Source of the DNA: UBA7312 sp002715345
GTDB taxonomy: Bacteria; Bacteroidota; Bacteroidia; Flavobacteriales; UBA7312
Length of the DNA: 11,958 nucleotides
Assembly: GCA_964009845.1 (NCBI GenBank)
Contig: CAXGIQ010000037.1
Coordinates: 1-11,958 of the forward strand
Direction: 5' to 3'
Under the pieces are notes generated by a model. That model ran no database searches, was not told the DNA's origin, and was given only the letters and a program-made list of their open reading frames with translations. Within the stretch, counting starts at the first letter, position 1. The number at the start of each line of letters is the position of its first letter. This document shows positions 7,018-11,958 of the stretch, one piece after another. Both the position numbers and the translations under genes were made by a program.

Positions 7018-8634
7018 TTAGTAACCTTCTTTTCTTTCCCAATCAACAGGTTGTCTTCTGTTGTCTTTTGAATCACTTGCTGGAGGCCCAAGTCTATCCA
7101 TTACACATCTAAATCCAATTGTAGCTGTTGATTGTTGTTGATTTAAAAATCTTCTTGTTCCAGGGATCATCCAATATGCTCTGTCATTCCAGGATCCACC
7201 CTTGTATACTCTAGAATTGTCCGTGATTAATGAAGTTTTACCAAACTCATACATATTGTTTGTATTCTTGTTGGTGTTCATTTCTACATCTGTATTGTGG
7301 ATAGAAACTTTTGTTTTGTCATTTCCACTTGATTGCTTGTCGTTGCTCCAATCACTACTTAACTGAGAGTCATAGTCACCATCTAAAAAATTAATATTGT
7401 TAGAGCTGCTATAGTTTCTTCTGTCCATGTTTTCTTCCGTAGAAGTTTCTCTCCAAACCATTCTACCTAAACTATCTTTATCAACCATAAATCGATCCTC
7501 ATCTCTCTGCCATGTTTGATAGACATTTCCTCTATAAGGGTTCATATCTGTAGTTGTTTGATCGATAAGGGGTCTGTAAACATCCATAACCCATTCAGAA
7601 ACATTTCCAGCTAAGTTATATAATCCAAACTCGTTAGGCCAGTATGTTCTAGTAGGTGCAGGTATGTCAGCATTGTCATTTAGGTTGCTTGCAATTCCCA
7701 TTTGGTCGCCTCTACCTCTTTTAAAGTTCGCGACAATTTCTCCTTTGTTTCTTTTTCCAGCATTTCTTACACCATCACCATTCCATGGATAAAGTCTGCG
7801 TTCAGAAATATTTTCAGACTCAGTATTTCCGACTAGACCAAGAGCTGCGTATTCCCATTCTGCTTCTGTTGGTAGTCTTAGTCTTGTGAATAAGATGCCA
7901 TCTTTCAATTGAACGGTTCTTACAGCATCTTTGTCTCTACCAGGCTTTTTATCATATAAGTGAGTTCCTTGTTTCAGGTTCGGAAGCATTCTTCTTATTC
8001 TTCCTTGGTATTGTCCCATTAAATATGCATCAGTGTTGAATATGTTATCTTCAACCTGATCAGGGTCTTCCCAAATATATCCGTTATCAATCAAGATTCG
8101 TTCGTTAATTCTGTCTGTTCTCCACGCACAATAGTCCATTGCTTGTGACCAGTTAACACCAACTACAGGATATTCTCTATAAGCAGGATGTCTTAAGTAA
8201 TTTTCGACTAATGGTTCGTTGTAAGATAGTTTGTCTCTCCATACATTTGTGTCTGGAAGAGCATTCCAATATACTTCAGGATAAGTGCCGTTATCATAAT
8301 TGGATCCATACATTCTTTCAATCCAAAATAAATACTCGTTATAGTCTACATTTCTAACTTCTGTTTCATCCATATAAAATGAAGAAACGGTAACTGTTTT
8401 TGGGACATTGTTCCAATCATACCTAATATCTTGCTCTACTCTACCCATGGTAAATGAACCTCCTTCCACAAGCTTCATTCCAGGAGGAGTTAGCTGCTCA
8501 GTATAATTATTAGAGATGGTGAAACCTCCATGTTTCGGATCATTGTAATTCCATCCTGTAGTTTTTGATTTTTCAAATTTACTACAACCGAAAAGAAAGA
8601 TGCTAAGTGATAAAAATAAAATTTGCTTTTTCAT
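7018..8634 (-). CDS. gldJ: gliding motility / type IX secretion lipoprotein GldJ (formylglycine-generating-enzyme fold)
   Basis: I placed the start at the ATG 8634-8632 (538 residues) because it opens directly into a lipoprotein signal, MKKQILFLSLSIFLFGC, with lipidated C17. An in-frame ATG at 8652 would add six residues. The rest is the sulfatase-modifying-factor fold: MKLVEGGSFTMG (53-64), YPVVGVNWSQAMDYCAW (155-171), RLPTEAEWEYAA (253-264), NEFGLYNLAGNVSEWVMD (334-351), YKGGSW (477-482) and GFRCVMDR (507-514). The two active-site cysteines of true formylglycine-generating enzymes align with W488 and T493, so the protein is probably structural. A polar N/D/S-rich insert lies at about 400-470. 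GldJ is an outer-membrane lipoprotein needed for gliding in Flavobacterium, and its loss also impairs T9SS secretion. GldK shares the fold, but the murF and porU neighbours favour GldJ. It is probably co-transcribed with the PorP-family gene 29 bases upstream. Confidence 0.9.
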   Translation of the reverse strand: MKKQILFLSLSIFLFGCSKFEKSKTTGWNYNDPKHGGFTISNNYTEQLTPPGMKLVEGGSFTMGRVEQDIRYDWNNVPKTVTVSSFYMDETEVRNVDYNEYLFWIERMYGSNYDNGTYPEVYWNALPDTNVWRDKLSYNEPLVENYLRHPAYREYPVVGVNWSQAMDYCAWRTDRINERILIDNGYIWEDPDQVEDNIFNTDAYLMGQYQGRIRRMLPNLKQGTHLYDKKPGRDKDAVRTVQLKDGILFTRLRLPTEAEWEYAALGLVGNTESENISERRLYPWNGDGVRNAGKRNKGEIVANFKRGRGDQMGIASNLNDNADIPAPTRTYWPNEFGLYNLAGNVSEWVMDVYRPLIDQTTTDMNPYRGNVYQTWQRDEDRFMVDKDSLGRMVWRETSTEENMDRRNYSSSNNINFLDGDYDSQLSSDWSNDKQSSGNDKTKVSIHNTDVEMNTNKNTNNMYEFGKTSLITDNSRVYKGGSWNDRAYWMIPGTRRFLNQQQSTATIGFRCVMDRLGPPASDSKDNRRQPVDWERKEGY

Positions 8635-8663
8635 TTTTAAAAATATTTTCAATTATTTTAAAA

Positions 8664-9689
8664 CTAAAATGTTGGACAATTTATTGTTTCGTAAGACTTA
8701 TTACTATACCTACAAGGGAGTCTGTATGCGAATGAAAATTCATGTGCACCCTGTGTATTAGTGTTGTTTAGATCTGATATAGTTACATCATAACTGTAAC
8801 CAACTTTCCACTCATTTTGCTCAAGACCAATTAGTAAGATGAATGAATCGAAATTTTCAGCACTTTGTCTAGCCCATAAACCTCCAACAATAGGCCCCTT
8901 GATTACATACATTCCGTAGTTGATTTGCATGAAATCTTGTTGTTTTTGAAACAGAATGTTAGGAGAAAAGATTGCTGCGTTCTTAGGTCTGTTTCCAGAG
9001 GTAGTCCTGTATGTTCCGTATGGATTAAGAGGGAAACTAGCGCCTAAATTCGCAGTTATTTTTGTAGGTAATCTACTCTCTCCAATAAACCCTTGCTCGG
9101 GTTGTGTTATGTGATGAGCCGCAAAGCCAAAGAAATAGTCTATTTTATCATTTGCAGCGCCATAGCCTATGATTCCAGAACTAAAATCTGTAAAACCTTT
9201 ACTGTTATCGTATGAGGCGATGGGCTCATTAGTGTTATATATAAATCCTTGCACAGGATCTATCATGTCGCCAAAAGTTAATTGAGTCCAATCTATACCT
9301 AGTTGCCTATATGCTGCTTCAAACCCAGCGTTAATTGCAAACTTTTTGGAAACCTTTAGGTGATATGAGTAAGTTAAGTTTATATGTGTTGTGTTTAAGT
9401 TTCCAGCGCCTGCTTTATCTTTAGAAACTCCAATTCCTATACCTCCATCTAACTTATCTACATACTGATCATATGACGCGCTGTACGTAACATAGGTTTT
9501 TCCTATTCCCGGCCATTGATCTCTGAAGTTTAGGCTTGCTCTTGGGCAGATGTCAGAACCCGCAAATGCAGGGTTCAAATATAGTGGGTTGGCATAGAAC
9601 TGACTAAAAGCGGGATCTTGCGCTTTAACATTTAAACTTATAGCAGTAAAAATTACTACAAGAATTATAGATGGTATGTTTTTAATCAT
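8664..9689 (-). CDS. PorP/SprF family type IX secretion outer-membrane protein
   Basis: This 341-residue protein has a signal peptide cut after VKA (residue 23), giving the hallmark mature N-terminus QDPAFSQFYANPLYLNPAFAG (24-44). Other family features are RDQWPG (56-61), AHHITQP (191-197), FSPNILFQKQ (241-250), YGMYVIKGPIVGGLWAR (258-274), GYSYDVTISDL (297-307), HEFSFAYRLPC (316-326) and a C-terminal INCPTF (336-341). Alternating hydrophobic strands suggest an outer-membrane beta-barrel. Cysteines at 48, 326 and 338 might form a disulfide. Family members are either core T9SS parts (PorP) or cargo-specific partners of large adhesins (SprF with SprB). No large cargo gene is adjacent, and linkage to gldJ and porU hints at the core role, but sequence alone does not decide, so no symbol is given. 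The gene is divergent from porU and lies 29 bases upstream of gldJ. Confidence 0.9.
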   Translation of the reverse strand: MIKNIPSIILVVIFTAISLNVKAQDPAFSQFYANPLYLNPAFAGSDICPRASLNFRDQWPGIGKTYVTYSASYDQYVDKLDGGIGIGVSKDKAGAGNLNTTHINLTYSYHLKVSKKFAINAGFEAAYRQLGIDWTQLTFGDMIDPVQGFIYNTNEPIASYDNSKGFTDFSSGIIGYGAANDKIDYFFGFAAHHITQPEQGFIGESRLPTKITANLGASFPLNPYGTYRTTSGNRPKNAAIFSPNILFQKQQDFMQINYGMYVIKGPIVGGLWARQSAENFDSFILLIGLEQNEWKVGYSYDVTISDLNNTNTQGAHEFSFAYRLPCRYSNKSYETINCPTF

Positions 9690-9711
9690 AAAACTAGCTA
9701 TATTCGAACAA

Positions 9712-9719
9712 CAAAAATA
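9712..9719 (-). promoter_or_regulatory. candidate -7 element for the porP-gldJ unit (TATTTTTG)
   Basis: Read on the minus strand, this octamer matches TAnnTTTG exactly and lies 22 bases upstream of the PorP-family ATG at 9689, giving a short leader. I see no well-placed TTG -33 box. A second exact match (TATATTTG on the minus strand) at 9817-9824 is a further candidate, but it would leave a leader of more than 100 bases. Confidence 0.45.
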
Positions 9720-9855
9720 ATAAAATTATCTTTTATTTATTATTTGATATCAATTGAGTCAAAATAATACTTATTTCAAGTCGTTATTGCTTAGTGTTCT
9801 TTTCCTTTAATGTCAACAAATATAAATAATAATACCCTTGCTTATGGATAAATGC

Positions 9856-9863
9856 TAATTTTG
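9856..9863 (+). promoter_or_regulatory. candidate -7 element for porU (TAATTTTG)
   Basis: An exact match to TAnnTTTG lies 23 bases before the porU ATG. A TTG at 9838-9840 is 15 bases upstream, slightly closer than usual. Initiation near 9870 would give a leader of about 15-20 nucleotides, which would contain the five-codon ORF at 9873-9890. The divergent gap 9690-9886 is otherwise AT-rich, and I see no terminator or RNA structure in it. Confidence 0.45.
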
Positions 9864-9872
9864 GGGTTTGAT

Positions 9873-9890
9873 ATGAGTAAACAAAGATGA
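9873..9890 (+). other. five-codon leader ORF overlapping the porU start (MSKQR-stop)
   Basis: ATG at 9873 is followed by four sense codons and TGA at 9888-9890. The last four bases form ATGA with the porU ATG (9887-9889), the arrangement used for stop-start translational coupling. It may be chance: short ORFs are common in AT-rich leaders, and nothing shows that it is translated. Confidence 0.2.
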
Positions 9891-11958
9891 GAATAGTTGC
9901 TTTATTTCTTTCATTTTTATTAATTTCTTTTTCTTATTCACAGGAGAAGCAATTTATGTTTTCATATGATTTGCAAGATGATGTGTTGTTTTGTGATGAA
10001 GAGATTGTAGACACCTCTTTTAGGATATGTGGAGATATAATATCTCAAACGGGGTCTTATGCTAATATAGATTTTGTAGATGCTATATATGTTGATTGTA
10101 CTAAAAAAGAAAGCAATTTTTTATTCAACTTAAGCGCTCCTAAGGAGATTAAAAATTTCACATTTATTAGCGGGGTTGAAGCTAAAAAAAGAAGATTTTT
10201 ATATTCAATTTGGCCATTCAGATATGTCGATGGTGGGTGGCAAAAATTATTATTTGTTTCTATAAAGGTACAGAATCAAGAATTTTCATCAAATAGAAGT
10301 GTGCAGTCCAAAAACTCAGTTTTATCTGAAGGAGATTGGTTTAAGATCTCAATTCATAAAACTGGAATTTATAAAATCACTTATGATGATTTACAATCCT
10401 TAGGGTTAAATTTGGATGATTTAAATCCAGATTTTTTACAATTATATGGTATGCCTTCAGGAATGTTACCATTGTTAAATTCTGAGCAAAGAGTGGACGG
10501 GTTGCAGGAAGTGGCAATTGACCTTGTTGGAATGAATGATGGATCTTTTGATGTTTCTGATAAAATTTTGTTTTATGCAGAAGGGCCTGATGTTTGGAGG
10601 TTAGATTCTAATACAAACAGATTTTACCATCAGAAACATTTGTATTCAGATGTTACTAACTATTTTTTAACCCTTTCTTCTCAACAAGGAAAGCGACTTG
10701 GTGTATCTGAATTAGCTAGCGGACCTCCAACTCATCAAGTAAACACCTTTGATGACATGCAATTTTTTGAAGAAGATAAAGAAAATCTATTGATGTCAGG
10801 AAGAAATTGGTTTGGCAGTAAAATGCATGTTAGTAATACAAACTCTATTAGTTTTTCTTTTCCAAATGCTACAGGAGAAGCCTTTATATCTGCTTCTTTT
10901 GTAGGAAGAGGGATTGCTCCATATACATGTTCTTTTACTATTCAAGGTTCAGGGCTCTCTCAAGAAACTGTCGGGGTTCCTTCAGTAAATGGAGAATATA
11001 CTAGTGAGTTTGCTAAAAGAGTAGATTATGAATCTGAATTTTTGATGTCAACATCTAGCCCTAGTTTCGATATTACATTTAATAGTAATGTTTCTTCTTC
11101 GGAAGGGTGGATAGATTATTTATCTATAAATGCTAAAAGATCACTTAAGTTTGATGGTGGTCAGCTTGCATTTTTAGATTTGGAGAGTGTTGGGGAATCT
11201 AATGTTTCAGAATTTTCAATCCAGGGGTATAGTAACGTTTCAAGAGTTTGGGAAGTAACAAATCCTTTTAGTGTAAGTGATGTACAATTGTCAAATGGAG
11301 ACTTTAGAGTTAGTACTGATTCTTTGAGGAAATTTGTGGCATTTAATGAAGAATTTGAAATTCAAACTGAAGGAATAGTGAGTAACCAGAACTTGCGCGG
11401 GATGAATAATGTAGACATGATTATTGTTAGTCACCCTTTGTTTTTAGACGAAGCACAAAGGCTATCAGATTTCCATGAGTCACATAAAAAAGATTTTAAT
11501 GTTGAGGTGGTTACTCCTCAACAAGTGTATAATGAATATTCAGCGGGCGCGCAGGATGTTTCAGCGATAAGAGATTTTATAAAAATGTTATACGATAAAC
11601 AGAATGAACCGCCTAGATATCTTCTGCTTTTTGGTGATGGTTCGTATGACCCTAAGAATCGTATACCCTCTAATACTAACTTCGTAGTAAGTTATCAATC
11701 TTCTAATTCTACACACCCCATAAATTCTTATGTGTCTGATGATTTTTTTGCTCTGTTAGATGAGGGAGAGTCTATTACAGAACAAGGAGATGAGATTCCT
11801 TTTTTAGATATAGGAGTTGGTAGGTTTCCGGTTCAAACAACAGAGCAAGCTGTTGCTATGGTAGATAAAGTGATTAGTTATTCTTCAGTAGAGTCAATGG
11901 GTACATGGAGAAATGAGGTTTGTTTTGTTGGTGATGACAAGGATTGGGAGTTTGATTC
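9887..11958 (+). CDS. porU: type IX secretion system sortase PorU, 3' end cut by the window edge
   Basis: The frame opens at the ATG 9887 and stays open for 690 codons to the edge; PorU proteins usually exceed 1,100 residues. A signal peptide covers residues 1-18 (MRIVALFLSFLLISFSYS). The N-terminal part contains the PorU-type stretch LSEGDWFKISIHKTGIYKI (near 148-166) and beta-rich sequence. A gingipain-like C25 peptidase domain begins near 509 (VDMIIVSHPLF), with LLLFGDGSYDPKNR (579-592), VSDDFF (616-621) and DIGVGRFPV (641-649). The catalytic histidine and cysteine of C25 proteins lie further downstream, outside the window, so activity cannot be judged. PorU acts at the outer-membrane surface, removing C-terminal sorting domains from T9SS cargo and attaching them to anionic lipopolysaccharide, in complex with PorV. 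In related genomes porV follows porU; that position is beyond the edge here. Confidence 0.9.
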   Translation, partial: MRIVALFLSFLLISFSYSQEKQFMFSYDLQDDVLFCDEEIVDTSFRICGDIISQTGSYANIDFVDAIYVDCTKKESNFLFNLSAPKEIKNFTFISGVEAKKRRFLYSIWPFRYVDGGWQKLLFVSIKVQNQEFSSNRSVQSKNSVLSEGDWFKISIHKTGIYKITYDDLQSLGLNLDDLNPDFLQLYGMPSGMLPLLNSEQRVDGLQEVAIDLVGMNDGSFDVSDKILFYAEGPDVWRLDSNTNRFYHQKHLYSDVTNYFLTLSSQQGKRLGVSELASGPPTHQVNTFDDMQFFEEDKENLLMSGRNWFGSKMHVSNTNSISFSFPNATGEAFISASFVGRGIAPYTCSFTIQGSGLSQETVGVPSVNGEYTSEFAKRVDYESEFLMSTSSPSFDITFNSNVSSSEGWIDYLSINAKRSLKFDGGQLAFLDLESVGESNVSEFSIQGYSNVSRVWEVTNPFSVSDVQLSNGDFRVSTDSLRKFVAFNEEFEIQTEGIVSNQNLRGMNNVDMIIVSHPLFLDEAQRLSDFHESHKKDFNVEVVTPQQVYNEYSAGAQDVSAIRDFIKMLYDKQNEPPRYLLLFGDGSYDPKNRIPSNTNFVVSYQSSNSTHPINSYVSDDFFALLDEGESITEQGDEIPFLDIGVGRFPVQTTEQAVAMVDKVISYSSVESMGTWRNEVCFVGDDKDWEFD

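Noticed and set aside
6966..7091. N-terminal extension of murF to an in-frame ATG at 7091
   Set aside because: The 42 extra residues overlap the end of gldJ, span the terminator hairpin and do not resemble any MurF N-terminus; MTIEKLHH from 6965 does.
8635..8652. Upstream in-frame ATG at 8652 as the gldJ start
   Set aside because: It would add six residues before a compact lipoprotein signal that begins properly at the ATG at 8634.
1..11958. A novel defence, mobile or other undescribed multi-gene system
   Set aside because: All seven large coding regions plus the partial anmK belong to known envelope, secretion or metabolic families. No integrase, transposase, repeat array, tRNA or attachment site was seen.

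Overview
The window looks like chromosomal DNA from a member of the Bacteroidota, most likely Flavobacteriales. It is AT-rich. It carries PorU, PorP/SprF and GldJ, which belong to the type IX secretion system (T9SS) and gliding apparatus found only in this phylum. Several intergenic gaps contain the phylum's TAnnTTTG -7 promoter element, and start codons follow A-rich leaders rather than strong Shine-Dalgarno sites. The genus cannot be fixed from the sequence.

Layout, left to right. (1) 1-873, minus: anmK, the anhydro-N-acetylmuramic acid kinase of peptidoglycan recycling, cut by the left edge. (2) 947-2086, plus: a short-chain (butyryl-CoA-like) acyl-CoA dehydrogenase, divergent from anmK across a 73-base promoter gap. 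(3) 2141-5712, plus: a two-gene surface-polysaccharide export unit. It consists of an 833-residue Wza-like protein with about six SLBB-type repeats and a kinase-less Wzz-like chain-length regulator, joined by a one-base TAATG overlap. (4) 5709-6965, minus: murF, convergent with the wzz-like gene; the two stop codons interlock in one TTAA. (5) 7018-8634, minus: gldJ, separated from murF by a strong hairpin terminator. (6) 8664-9689, minus: a porP/sprF-family gene 29 bases upstream of gldJ and probably co-transcribed with it. (7) 9887-11958, plus: the first 690 codons of porU, the T9SS C25-type sortase, divergent from porP and cut by the right edge.

Functionally, the right half is a T9SS/gliding locus. 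PorU processes cargo C-terminal domains at the outer membrane, the PorP-family protein is an outer-membrane component or partner, and GldJ is a lipoprotein of the motility and secretion machinery. The left and middle parts concern the envelope: wall recycling (AnmK), wall precursor synthesis (MurF) and polysaccharide export. The acyl-CoA dehydrogenase is metabolic and has no evident link to its neighbours.

I found no RNA gene, mobile element, CRISPR array or long repeat. Every full-length gene belongs to a recognisable family, and I do not see a wholly new system. The points most worth a second look are the gldJ-murF hairpin abutting the murF start codon, the PorP-family gene inside the porU/gldJ locus, the isolated polysaccharide export pair, and a five-codon leader ORF overlapping the porU start.
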